Below, piece after piece: positions 24,100 to 36,284 of a stretch of 64,000 bases of DNA (its first letter is position 1; each line of letters opens with the position of its first letter). The position numbers and the translations under genes were made by a program. The stretch is from NCBI GenBank assembly GCA_009823395.1, contig CM020501.1, positions 20,792,361 to 20,856,360 on the forward strand, in the 5' to 3' direction. Source of the DNA: Thamnaconus septentrionalis (Eukaryota > Chordata > Actinopteri > Tetraodontiformes > Monacanthidae). The notes below the pieces were generated by a model. It had not been told where the DNA came from. It searched no databases and worked only from the letters and a program-made list of their open reading frames with translations.

Positions 24100-27000
24100 A
24101 TGATGAACAACGCGCAAGATATGTCGCCCGATTTCGTGTTGATGCGCCTGGTCTCCGCCGCCGAGGACGACCGCCTGGACGCGGAGAACGGCAACCTGCC
24201 GCCGGGAGCAGTGGTGCCGGGGCTGGGGAAGGAGGTCCTGGCGCACAGCGGCGTCAAGGCGGCCTTGGACATCGGCCGAGATCCGACGCCGGGCCTCGAG
24301 CATCCCGGCGGCCGCCTGAACAAAGCCCCGCCGAGCGGCGAGGGCACGGCCGCACCTGACACAGGAGGGACGGAGAGTCGCGCCCCGCTCAACGCTCCCG
24401 CCTCGCCGCAGAGCCCCGTGCAGGCCCAGGGCTTCGACTTCGCCGCCAGCCCCGGCCTGCGGCCTCAGCTGCTGGTCTTCTCCAACATAATGCGGAACGG
24501 GGAGGGCATCTTGGAGCTGGACCGTCGGAATCCTCCGAGGGACGCCCTGGGTTTGGAGCAGAGCCCCGGGCCGGGCTGCTCGGGCCCGGCCCTCATCAAC
24601 AACAACAACAACAGCCTGGACGGAGCCCAGCAGCAGCAGCAGCAGCAGCGGCAGCGGCAGGAGCAGCAGCAGCAGGAGCAGCAGCTGCAGCAGCAGCAGC
24701 AACAGCAGAACCCGCAGGAGCGGACGTGGGGGGCTCACCCGCCGGCTTCAGTGGCCGCGGACGTGCAGGCCACCGCCGAGCACCGTCTGATTAGTACCCC
24801 ACCCGAGTGGCCCCTGTTGTCGGGGAGATCCAACCCTCTGGCCGCCGTGGACCCCAAGTGGGGCTGCGGCAGAGACCGGGAGGGAGCCGTGTTCGAACTG
24901 GCCAGGCGGTTCGGCGAGCTCGGTGTCGGTGCGGTGCCCAAGATGCTGCTCCGAGCCGGGGAGCTCCCGCAGTGTTCGTGCCAGGGTGCCCACGGCCCGG
25001 TGGGCGGCGGGCTGGAGCCCGGGGACGACCCCACCGAGACCAGCGACGCCTTGCTGGTGCTGGAGGGGCTGGGCAGCGGGGACGTGGCCGCCCTGGACAT
25101 GAACGAGTGTCCGGACGCCGAGAACGACGAGGAGAAGGGCCGCCGCGAGTTTCTGCTCAACCGGAAGAGGGAGATCGTCCAGAAGATGTCCGGGACTTTC
25201 TCCATCAGCAGCTTCCAGGCGGAGCTGAGGCGGCAGGTGGAGGGGGCGGCCGCCGCGGGACACCTGGGCGCCCAGGTGTGCAGCCTCAACGGGAACCCGC
25301 AGGTGGGTGCCCCGGACCGGGACGTGACCGCCCGGGTTCCAGCCGTGTCCTCGTCTCACACGCCCGTCCAGAACTCGCCGTGGGCCACCACGCCGAACCC
25401 GAGCTTGGCCTCGACCCCCAGACGGCGGCCGGAGCGGTGCGCCAGCGCCCCTCGCACCCCCACCGGCTGGACGTGCAGCGCCGAGAAGACGCTCAAGGTG
25501 GCGGGTAAGTCCAAGAAGGGCTCCCTGAAGGTCCGCCTCAGCAAACTGTTCCGGACTAAGAGCTGCAGCGGCTCCAGCCACCTGCTGGACAAGAGGCCCT
25601 CCGTCACCTACTCGGTGTCCTCCGCCGGCAGCCTGGTGGACATGGCGAGCACTTCCGGTCCGGAGCAGGACGCAGACAGGTGAGCAGCTCCACACGGGTC
25701 CCAAAACACACACCCATCACACAGCTGTGCTGCAAGTGTTTTTTGTTTTTCCTTAAGTTTGAAAAACTAGATTTCAGAGAGTTGAGGGACTAAAAAAAAA
25801 AATAAAAAATCGAACTTGCTATGATGGATGAGAGGGAGACGCCTCAGAAAGACCTGACAGACTCAGTTGAAGTTGCAGTTTGCTTGAACGAGTAGAAACT
25901 CATTTAGATTGTTGGACGATGTTTCTGACCACACAGCCCAATTTTCTCTTTCCTCTCTGACTGTCGAGGACTTTCTTTTCTTTTTTCCTTCATCTATTTC
26001 CAACCTTTTGCGGCTTGTCACCCTCTATAACTCTCACCGTCTTAGTCATTAGTCACAGCCATGCAGACGGAGGGGCTGTGATTAAAGAAACATACGTAGC
26101 TTCAGTCGTCCTGACTGGAGATGAGCCGCAGCAGGACCCAAAACTCCAGCAGCACAAGTCCATTTTCTTTGTAATTCTTCCTCTTTGCACTCAATAGCTC
26201 TTCTCCTCCACCTTCTTCTTCTTCTCCTCCTTCTTCTTCTCTTTCTTCTCCTCCTCCCCTTGCTGCTGCTGCTTCCTCCTGGTCTTCCTACCTGGATGTG
26301 CGTCCTGCAGCCACAGCCAGCCCAAAATGACCAGGGCCCACAGTGCCTTCTCCCCCGCCTCCCTCTCCGCCTCCCTGTCTGCATTCACTGGTAAGGGCCG
26401 CTCACCGGACTTCCATCCATCCTGGTTCTCTGTTCTTATAACAATCATCACAGTCGTCCCCTCATGGGTCATTGGGCGCTTTGCTCAGCAGTCGGGCCCC
26501 CAATCAGTCAGTCATCAGGGCACATTATTGCTTTAAAATAGTCTTTCAGAATCTGAAGAGCTTGAGAATTTGGTGCCGAATGTCTTGGTAGTTTGTCTGC
26601 AGAGGAGTAAGACACCGAGGTCCCTTTAAGGTGACTTGATGAAAAAACACCAACAACTAACACGCACAAACATGAGAAAATCGAATCATTGCTGTTGCTT
26701 CTTAAATTTCGCCAATCTGCTGAATTTGCATCCATTGGGAAAGAGGTGACACCTGAAGGAGGAGGAGCTTGCTGTCTGTCTCGCTCCAGCAGACCAATCA
26801 GGTTCGCCGCTCCTAGTTCGCAAAGCCCAGGCTTCCTATTGGTGGGTGGGCTGTATTGTAAATAAATGTTTTGCCTTGTGCATTGCACTTGATTTCCCAC
26901 AGCGTTTGATCAGCCGCCCTACAGCACCGCTGTTGACCGTGTTTTTGTGAAGGAAACAAAATTTCCTTCTACACAATGAATATCATGTTGTCTTATTGGA

Positions 27001-28088
27001 CTAGCTGTGCTCCACAGCATTTGACGGCAGGTAAAGCAAAACCATGTTATCCAGTGAGAAAAGTTCCAGATTTGTATCTTGTTTTGGTATTATAATGTTG
27101 CACAGATGTGATAAAAAAAAAAAAAAAAAAACTGTTGCCACCCACCGCAGCCTATGAGAGCAGCTGAGAGAAGCTGCTTCCTGGTTTAATCACAGCTGAA
27201 AGGGAGCTGATTGGCCCTCATCCTGTTGAAGATTGTCAAGAGAGTAAAGCCCTTAAACTCAAGTTAAACTCCAAAGAGATGGGGCTGTTGTGCGTTTCTC
27301 ACCTCATCCAACACCTGAACAATATGTCGGGCCATTTGTGTGAAGCTGTAATGATAGAAAACTGAGATGTTTTGACTAGTGCAGCTTGTAAGATACGATT
27401 TTAGCACAAAATGTACACAAAAAAACACATTTTCTCAGTCTATGATCTCTACAGGAGGAGGGACATGTCACCTATCAGGTTTCTAATTACAGAATCTCAC
27501 ATTTATGTATCTTTTTTAAATAAAAATGTCAAAACAAAAAAAACTCTTGTTCTTGGCCATTATACAGGTTAGCCACTCTGCCTGGGTACCATTCCAAATG
27601 TATAGATGCGATGCCAGTTTTGATACCTTAGTTTGGATACTGCTTCCAGTACTTTTTTTTTAATACCAGATGTTTTAAAACCAATTTGAACGACAGCAGA
27701 AAATACATTGTTGCAGCGCGAAATCTTTATTTTCCATTTTCTGCTTTCAGATCAGGATTTTCCTCCAAATCCACTTAGTTGTTTTACCCGTCCTTTATTC
27801 TGATCCACCTTCATGAAGTGGAGCCACTTTGCCATCTTTGGCGCTAATGATGCTCATTTTCACTCTGTCGTCCACAAAAGTTTGCCAGTGGCTTTGGTCA
27901 TTTAAATGTTTCGATATTTAGTAGGATTGGCAAATGTATCTCAATTCATGACCTCAGTCTGTCCATTGAGTCTGTATTGGGGTGATTTGTGCTGATCAGT
28001 TGGATGTGACTTTCCGCACAAATAACGAAAGAAACACTTCCTTGTTTCACTTCTTTGACATTTTTTCTCCTGTTTAGTTCTATGTTTG

Positions 28089-28138
<50 letters not shown>

Positions 28139-28812
28139 TGACTCTCACTCTGTCTCTCCCTCCCTCAGGTGAGACTGTTTCCTTGCTGGACGTGGACATC
28201 TCCCGGCGAGGCGCCAACACACCACACCCTCCCACGCCTCCTCCTCCTCCACGCCGGAGTCTCAGCCTGCTCGGTATGAAACCTCTGTCTTGCTTCCTGC
28301 TTCCTGGTTGTGTTGTGGTGGCCGTGATCTCTCACACTCTCCGAGCGCTGACATGGTGAGTGTGCTTTGGCTCCTGGCAGACGGGTCCCCTGACTGGAGA
28401 CGCCCCTAAAAGGTCAGCAGCGTAGGGCAGGTTTAATTTCAGCTGAGGATTCTCTCCCAGTGGCTGGCAGGCTGTGCAGTATTTGTCATTTCCTTTGATC
28501 TGATTGGTTCTGGCAACGGCTTGTGATTTGTTGACTGTGGGTTTTTTTTGTGTTGTATTATTTTCTATTGGCACCGACAGTTTATTCTGAAGTTAATCAT
28601 TTCAGAATTATCCTCCTCCCACCCCGTTACTGCCTTTTATCCAGTGCTGTGGTTTCAGCCGTTGCTGTGCAACATGTGATCATTTTCAGTCCTCAGGTGA
28701 CCAATCATGTTGCTCCGAGTGACCTCCTCTGAGGCTTCTCGCACCCCCGGCTGTTAGCAGGAAAATAACTTCTCAGTAAATGGATGCAATGACTCTCGTT
28801 AAATTTGTATTC

Positions 28813-28853
<41 letters not shown>

Positions 28854-28961
28854 CCATTTTAAGTGGAGACGCTTCTGGGGTGACGGACTGTTTTTTCTGT
28901 GGTGAATTAATCCAGATTTTGTGCTCCAGCGACTATTTGGGGCGACAGGGTGTCATCTCCG

Positions 28962-29021
<60 letters not shown>

Positions 29022-29686
29022 ACACTTGTTGGACAGGAAGAAATTTAAGACATTAAAATAAAATTCATACTACTATTACTACTTAAAAAAAAAACCCTCT
29101 GGCTTTTTTATTTAAAGTCCTTCCTTCCTTCCTTCCTTCCTTCTTTCCTACCCTCTTTCCTTCCCTCCTTCCTTCACCCCTTTTTTTTCCCACTCCCTCA
29201 CTCCCTCCTCACACCTCCTGCCTCACCCCCTTACCCCACCGTCCCTTCCCCTCCCGTCCCCTTCCTCACGCCCTGCTCCTCTCTCCTCCTCCGCCCTCTC
29301 CTCCCTCCAGATGACATAGCGGGGCCCCAGCCTGGCCCCTTCCTGGTGAGCGTTATGGGGGCCTCGCTGCAGTCCCTCCCCCTGCCCCTCCCACCTCCTC
29401 CTCCTCCCCCCTCACACGCCACCATCCAGCACAGTCTCAGCCTCAATGGTAAGGCCTGGCGCGGCACGGCGCCATACCTGCACTTCCTGTCTGATCACAG
29501 GAAGTGAGTCTACCATGTGAAAAACACAAGGTCCATTGCGTAATATTTTTAAGGAAGCCCACCTGACAGAAAGTTTCATATTTAAGGCGCTTTCAGTGGA
29601 GCCTCCTTAAAAATGGCAGCAAAAGATGACAGCTAACTAGGAGCCAGACACTTGCCATTTGCTCTTTGCATATTCCGATATATATA

Positions 29687-29724
<38 letters not shown>

Positions 29725-32085
29725 ACCGTTGAGAACCGTTCTAATGGTAGAAAATACTGCGAGTATGTTATGCTCTTACCAATATAAAAATCATAAATCG
29801 AGCCAAATTTTTCACACTGGACCTTTAACTGGGGCCTTTAACACCAGGGGGTGGAACAGCGCCCCTTACCTGGGTGACCAAGGTGTGATGCTAAAGGCTG
29901 TTTAGCAAAGGTGGTGTTCCAACCTGACCACCATCCTTTGTGCCATGTAAACAGTAAATTTGAACACTTCACTGACTGGTTAATTGAGTTCCTGATGTAT
30001 AGAAATTTTGACAGCTAACCCCGAGCGGATGATTTGAGCTTAATCCTCCTAGTTAACGTTAGTTTACTACCTAATTCTAATACTTGCACAAAAAAGTAAA
30101 CAATAAAAAGTAAAATTAATTCCTCTGACGTTTACTTCCCCTCGATGCAGACGCCTTCCTGCGGGCCCTCCCCCATTCTAACTCGTCGCTGGGAGAGGCT
30201 CCGCCCCCGTCCAGGCAGGCCCCGCCCCCTGTGCTGTGCGCCCTGCAGCGGTCCGAGGCCAGCAACTTCACGGCCAGCCTGAGGGAGCTGGAGAAGGTGG
30301 GTTTGTTTGCTGTGAAAGCTGCGCTAGCATACTAGCGGACTAGCTGTCTGACTGTCACTGCCCCCTCCAGTGCGGTTGGTACTGGGGCCCCATGAACTGG
30401 GAGGACGCGGAGATGAAGCTGAAGGGGAAGCCGGACGGGTCCTTCCTTGTTCGGGACAGTTCGGACCCTCGATACATCCTGAGCCTCAGCTTCAGGTCGC
30501 AGGGGGTCACGCATCACACCCGCATGGAGCACTACCGAGGTGAGACTCACTCTGGGGTGGGGCGCTGTTGAGCTACTGCCGCTGCTAGTGGTGGTGGTGG
30601 TGGGGTGTGGTGGGGGGGGTTGATGACTATGTGGGCATTTGTTGGAAGACTGTTTGAAAATCATCAGAAATTGTTGCTACAAAACAGCACTGAAATTTTT
30701 AAATAATTCAAAATTTTAGAAATTATACAATTTTTCTTTATTTAAAATTGAGCCTGATACAGCCCTTCACTCAACCGTCTTAATAATTTGATCAGAAATA
30801 ATTTATGAACACATACTTTGCAGAAAACTAACCCTTTATTTTTTATGATTGTTGGTTTAGTTCCTTTACCTAATATCATGCTACCAAACCGCGTGTTCAT
30901 TTAATGAAGAAAAGGAGACAAGTAAATCTTAAGAAGTTGTATCTGAAAAGAAGAACAAGACATTTGTGACAGAAATCTGATGGAGAGATCTCTGGAGTTG
31001 AGTCCTGGCCATCGCCAGAGTCAGACTGACTCCTTTCTCCCAAGAAAGTCCTTAAGTACAAAGACAAACAAGCTGACCCCTGATTTGAATGTCTTCTCAA
31101 GTGTCCTTTGATTGGCTGTCCATACTTCCCCCTTCAGTTCCTGGGTGTTACTCCCATTGTTGGTAAGTCAGGAAGCAGGTCCTTATTTGGCCTTCAGCCA
31201 AATGGTCCATCCTTCCTTCCGGTGTGACCTGTTGAAACAATTTCAGAAAAGTCTGAGGTCACAAGTTCCCATCCCTGTGACTGGATGGGTCGCAAACTTT
31301 ATGAGGGTCGCAAAGGCAGTTCCTTCAGCTGACCACTCGCCTGGTCACTCCAGGTCACTGTTCATGAGGCTTAATGAGTAACACAGTCTTTGGCCACAAG
31401 GTTTTCAACACCCCCAAGGCACTGGTCATGATCAGCAAATATACACCAAAGCACTACATATAGTAACATTCAATACATTTATACATTCAACTCAATATAA
31501 TAATTACAACATATAAATGTGATGTTACCAATATAATAGCACAATATGCTATGATGCATGATGTTAAATGTCTGATTCCAACATGATCAAGGTTGGTTTG
31601 TGGTGGTTGTGTGTCGTGTTGTGTCCGTCTGCCAACACAACAGCAACACACACACACACACACACTGAGCTCATTGTCTCTTTTTGTTTGAGAAATGAAA
31701 CTAAACAAAGAAATAATAAAACAATAATATTAAAAAGCAGGGCAGCGGGCACCCTGAGTGGGGGGGGCTTCTCTCCACGTACTCTGACTCCTCCCACAGC
31801 CTGAAGTCAGCCACTGCAAACTGTCTGAGCGTGTGTGTGTGTGTGAGTGTGTGGCTGGTGGTCGATCTCTCCGTGTGTGTCGTTGCACATCAGCTCTGTA
31901 GCGACAGCTGCACCCGTCACGGGTTCCCACACACACACACACACACACACACACATGCATGTGCACATGCACATGCATGTCCTTTACGTCCACCAGCCAT
32001 CCGGGCATGTCAGTCACATGCCGTCGCGGTGAGTCAGCCCAGACATTTTATCTCACATGCAAGGTGATTAACGCACACATGCGCG

Positions 32086-32143
<58 letters not shown>

Positions 32144-32940
32144 CACATGCACACACACACATACAAAAGGTATATTTAAAGCTGCTGCATGACATTTCGT
32201 CAAAGTCCCCTCGGTGTATTTTTTAATCCCAGCCTGATGTTTCACCTGCAGCGACGGTGCGAAGGAAGACGTCGGCGTTCACGCAACGTTTAATTTAACG
32301 CTTCAGAAACGACAGCGCCGGCCCTTCAGCAGGTTGTCGACGCGACGCTCCTGCTGGAATGTTTTGACATAATCCACTCAGTAGTCTCGTTTGTTACCTA
32401 TTGTTTCCTTTGGCCCTTTTTGAAACTTTTGGAAAAGAGCCCAGAAGAGTCAATAGAAAACCAGCAGCACAGATTTACTCTTTATCATGTTAAAAAAAAA
32501 AACTCAAAAAATCAAGTCAAACCTCCTTTGGTACCGGTGGAGCCAGTTAAGTAGCTTCCCGGCAGTGCCAGGAACACACACCTCCCATCATGCACTGCAG
32601 TGTTTTGGCCAGTCAGTAGTGGAACGGCTGATCAATTAAATATCCCACGTTCCAAACATTTTTTTTTTTTTTATCTTTGGTTTTCTGATTTGTTGGACCA
32701 TCCATGTGTTTGGTAGGGGACAAAAACAAGGGTGATTGCGGAGCCAGCAGCAGAAAACTTGTCTGATTTGCTGGATGATTTTTTTTATAAAACATTTTGC
32801 AGAATGTTTGCAGAACTTTTGCAGAATACGGAGCCTTTAAATGACCCATAATTGCAGATAAATCTGCGGAAAGTGGAGCAAAAACACAAACATGCTCACA
32901 TCACCCAAGTTGTTTTCTCACATCAAATCTCCTTCATCAA

Positions 32941-32992
<52 letters not shown>

Positions 32993-33221
32993 GTCGTCAT
33001 CAGAGAATTACATGACGTTTACACCCACATACATTCGGACAACAAACTCACCAACAAAGTGACACACACGCCCTTGTGGACGTCCAATAAGATCGAGGCA
33101 TGAATAATTTGCGCATTCACACGCACACAGACACACAAACGCGCACACACACACACACACTGACGCTGTGTGACAAATAAACAAGGTAACTCATTGAGGA
33201 TACATGTGTAACCGAGCGCAT

Positions 33222-33252
<31 letters not shown>

Positions 33253-35804
33253 GGGGGACATAAAGCAGGGCTCCACTGGAACGTCTCCACTATAAAGACG
33301 TGGAGTCATGCCTGGAAACACATTCATTATTCAGACGTGCAGCCTCGGCTGACACAACGCGTTCACATCAACACGATCATGCACGCATGAGTGCGTCGCC
33401 GCCTGGACATGAATCCAGGCCAGCCGGGCCGCTAACACACACACACACACACACACAAGCGCGGCACCGTCAACAGGAAGTGGGCGGGGCTCCGGCTCAC
33501 TCTGACTGCAGATGTCTTGTGAGGTTCTTAAGGTTTGAGGCACTTCTCACTTTCTCGGCTCTGTTGGTTGTACGTCTCTCGATTTCTTTTTCTCTTCTTT
33601 TCTGCGTTTGTCACCGAGCCCCGAGACTCTGCTTAGGAGGGTCGGACTGAATCACAGGGTCGCCGAGGTCACTTACAAGAGCAACACGGTCAAGCAGGAC
33701 CAATCACATCTCTTCACTCTCAAGTGGAAACAGGCTCCCTATTGGTGCGAAGGATGACACACCGGCCAGTGGCGAGGGTGTCACGGCAGTGTGTCCACAG
33801 CCAATCAGCAGCAGGCGAAAGATTTCAGTGCCGTCAATTCTTTGCTGTTCTTAAATGGAAATGTTGTCTGGCTGTTATCAGACCAAACAACTGCATCGTC
33901 CACGATTGCAAGCTGGCAGCTATTTCCTGTTTCCTGACTATAGCTGCGGCTCTCTGCAGATTTGTGCTTTTCACAGTGCTTGAAATCGCAGCCTATCAGA
34001 GCAGCTGCTCACCAGGTTAAAGTTCCCATGAAGAGGGAAGTGAAATCTTTCCTTTTTTTTCTTCTCAGTGGTAAAAAAAAAGACTGACGGTAATCAGCTT
34101 TGTTTTTGTACGAAGTTGGTTCTTCATTAAAGCCGCAATAGAGTAAATTGGCCAGTGCAGCTCCTGTGTTGCACCGCAGATTACAGTGCTGGTCGAAAAT
34201 ATTTTCATCCGTCCACTTTCTATCACTGCTCATCCATCTCTGGAGATTGGGGGAGGAGGTTGGAGCCTGTGGAGGCGGCGTGACATCCCGGATGGGTAGC
34301 AGGTGTTCAACCAGCCTGTTGTGCATGTCTCTGGACTGTGGGCGGAGCCAGAGTACTGGGGAGAAGGCCTGGGAATCGAACCTGCAACCTTCTGGCTTCG
34401 CAAACAGATTTGATTTTCATTGTGATTGTACAGATGCTTTGAAGAATGGCATGAATGGTAAAAAAAAAAAAAATAAATGGTAAAAATAAAAAAAGAATAA
34501 TGTTTTTTTTTTTTTTTGTTTTTTTAAATGAATAAATGAAAGCGCTGCTCTCCTCCTGCAGGCACCTTCAGCCTGTGGTGTCACCCGAAGTTCGAGGACC
34601 GCTGCCACTCGGTGGTGGAGTTCATCGAGCGAGCCATCATGCACTCCAAGAACGGAAAATTTCTCTACTTCCTGCGTTCCAGAGTCCCAGGTAAATATAA
34701 AATATAGGTCAGGGATGCTGCACTCAGCCGCCGTCGCAGCCGCCGCCGATCAAAAATGGATGCAAGCTGCCGTTCGGCGAGTGCCCGAGGAGGAAGAGAA
34801 GGATAAGGATGAGGGGGATCAGAGGCAAAGGAGGAGGAGGAGGAGGGGAAGGAGGAGGGGAGTGATGCATGATGGAGGGAAAACATGGGTCAACTGCGAA
34901 CATGTTTCCAAAGTTTTAATTGTGAAGGAGCGAATCCTAGGAGAATCTGATGGATTTTTTTTCTTTATAAAGAAAACGTACAAAATACGTACAAAAAGGT
35001 TGTCCAATCGGGGGGTAAAAAAAAAAAAAGTGGGATTTTGGTTTTTTAAAAGTTATGCCATGTCAGTGGTCATAATCACACAGACAGGAAACATAAAAGA
35101 AGAAATTTGATTCAATCAACTTTTATTTGTACAGCGCTAAATCACATCCCAAAATGTCTCTAAGCGCTTCAATTGGCTGATTGCCAATTCAATTGAATTT
35201 ATTTAAATTTTTTGCAATACAGCTCTGATTAGCTTGAGTGAGATTAGGTTCAGTTTACTTTGTTTAAACCAATTCTGTGTAAAAGAGCTGATGTTATGAA
35301 AGAAGAGAAGGAGTCCTATATAGAAAAAAAAAAAAAAACTACCCGCCGTTTCAACGAAAACGACGTACGCGCTATTTGTCGAGGATTAGCTGCAGGGGAT
35401 GTCGCTCAGGTCTGCCCCCTGGAGGATAAACTGTTTAGACAAGCAGGCCTGAAGCTGTGTGATAATTTGCCGCAAACGGACAGCGCCGGTTTGCAATGAT
35501 TGGACGCACGTTTGAAGGACCATGCAAGCGATGATTCTATATGTCGCTTGAAATATAGATAATTCATTTGTGGATTTGTTATGTGTATAATTTTTTTTGC
35601 AACTCTGCGCTTTTCCTGAGACCTCACTTTTTATCGTAGATTGAGGAGGAAGGTTGATGGCATCTGCAAAAAGTTGATAAAACCATTTGTGTTTCCCATG
35701 AGCCTTTGCAGCTTTCATCTTTTCTTTTTTTTAATGTCCGTGAAAAATATTGAAACATCTGCAAGCAAAAAACATCTTGCACTCAGTTACCCTGTAATAT
35801 TAAA

Positions 35805-35885
<81 letters not shown>

Positions 35886-36284
35886 CGTGTCTTGCAGGGC
35901 TTCCTCCCACCCCGGTCCAGCTGCTCTATCCCGTCTCTCGCTTCAGCAACGTCAAGTCGCTGCAGCACCTCTGTCGCTTCTGCATCCGGCAGATGGTTCG
36001 AATCGACCACATTCAGGAGCTTCCACTGCCCAGGTGAGCCTGGAACAGCACCAGAGGGGGGAGGCTTGGGTGGTGGTGGTCATGTGACCCACCAGCCTGC
36101 CTCAGCCCAGCTCTGTTTGGAATCCGCTGACAGCCTGCCGTGTGTGTGTGTCTCTTCCAGGCCTCTTATATCCTACTTGAGTAAGTTTTATTACTACGAC
36201 CCCGAGGAGGAGATGTACCTGTCAATCAAGAGCATCCAGCGGGTAGTTGGTGCAGAGCAGGAGGCTGCGGAGTCGCAGACGTAG
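24100..36284 (+). CDS. socs7: Suppressor of cytokine signaling 7, complete, 9 coding exons
   Basis: Coding exons: 24100-25679, 26311-26390, 28169-28273, 29311-29448, 30151-30296, 30371-30539, 34562-34690, 35898-36033, 36161-36284. They total 2607 nt (868 residues plus stop), longer than the 581-residue human form, mainly through the first exon. Diagnostic blocks are DPTETSDALLVLEGL, RLSKLFRTKSC, GETVSLLDVDISRRGA, a proline-rich stretch, and an SH2 domain about 685-783 (GWYWGPMNWEDAEMKLKGKP) whose FLVRDSSD holds the phosphotyrosine-binding arginine (about residue 711). A C-terminal SOCS box (LQHLCRFCIRQMV, LISYLSKFYYYDPEEE) follows. Known role: the SH2 domain picks phosphorylated targets (IRS1, DAB1 and others) and the SOCS box links them to Elongin B/C and Cullin 5 for ubiquitination. 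Exon 2 is required: without it exon 1 joins exon 3 into a stop. A glutamine-rich tract is encoded near 24628-24714. Confidence 0.93.
24628..24714 (+). repeat. CAG-rich (polyglutamine) tract in SOCS7 exon 1
   Basis: Runs of CAG interrupted by CGG and GAG codons give a Q/R/E-rich segment of about 29 residues. As I recall, human SOCS7 also has a glutamine run, followed by prolines, in its N-terminal half, so a low-complexity segment at this place is not new, though its make-up differs. Confidence 0.9.
27570..27790 (+). repeat. Dispersed repeat, GGGTACCATTCC type (copy 2), in SOCS7 intron 2
   Basis: Plus-strand copy of the family also seen at 3830-4092 (reversed) and 62648-62760. Shared blocks include ATACCAGATGTTTTAAAA, ACATTGTTGCAG and CAGGATTTTCCTCCAAATC. 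Confidence 0.65.
28091..28134. repeat. (CT)n tract before SOCS7 exon 3
   Basis: About 44 bp of pure CT, continuing as pyrimidine-rich sequence up to the exon 3 acceptor at 28168. It extends the polypyrimidine tract of that splice site. Confidence 0.9.
28818..29019. repeat. (TA)n and (GT)n microsatellites in SOCS7 intron 3
   Basis: TA dinucleotides at 28818-28852 and GT at 28964-29019. A CCTT tetranucleotide tract follows at about 29117-29145. Confidence 0.9.
29600..29830 (+). repeat. Interspersed repeat in SOCS7 intron 4 (copy 1)
   Basis: It shares ordered blocks with 45230-45450 in the SP2 gene: AATGGCAGC, GAGAAC-GTTCTA and GCTCTTACCAATATAAA, in the same orientation. A (TA)n tract (29688-29720) lies inside. 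This resembles a common teleost interspersed repeat whose tail is CACACTGGACCTTTAA. Confidence 0.55.
32086..32136. repeat. (AC)n microsatellite in SOCS7 intron 6
   Basis: Pure AC over about 50 bp. More AC/GT tracts lie nearby at 31645-31665, 31931-31953, 33227-33251 and 33435-33459. Confidence 0.9.
32943..32991. repeat. (ATC)n trinucleotide microsatellite in SOCS7 intron 6
   Basis: Sixteen or so ATC repeats in a row, followed by CGTCGTC. Confidence 0.95.
34195..34405 (+). repeat. Teleost interspersed repeat fragment in SOCS7 intron 6
   Basis: Contains CCGTCCACTTTCTATCACTG, GGACTGTGGGCGGAGCCAGA and GGGAATCGAACCTGCAACCT, in the order known from a very common fish repeat. It ends about 155 bp before SOCS7 exon 7. 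Class and ends were not resolved. Confidence 0.55.
35636..35806 (+). repeat. Dispersed repeat immediately upstream of SOCS7 exon 8 (copy 1)
   Basis: About 170 bp beginning GTAGATTGAGGA and ending TAATATTAAACCGTGTG. Blocks GTTTCCCATGAGCCTTTGCA, GAAAAATATTGA, CTCTGCAAGCAAAAAA (first copy reads ATCTGC) and GTAATATTAAACCGTG recur in the same order and orientation at 48728-48882, upstream of SP2 exon 7. Confidence 0.85.
35807..35880. repeat. (GT)37 tract at the SOCS7 exon 8 acceptor
   Basis: About 74 bp of GT end 17 bp before exon 8. Only GCGTGCGTGTCTTGCAG separates the tract from the exon, so the usual uridine-rich polypyrimidine tract is replaced by a UG repeat in the RNA. Confidence 0.95.

Noticed and set aside
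26508..26900. 130-codon open frame on the minus strand in SOCS7 intron 2
   Set aside because: Composition is mixed and no family was recognised; without splice or homology support it is treated as chance.
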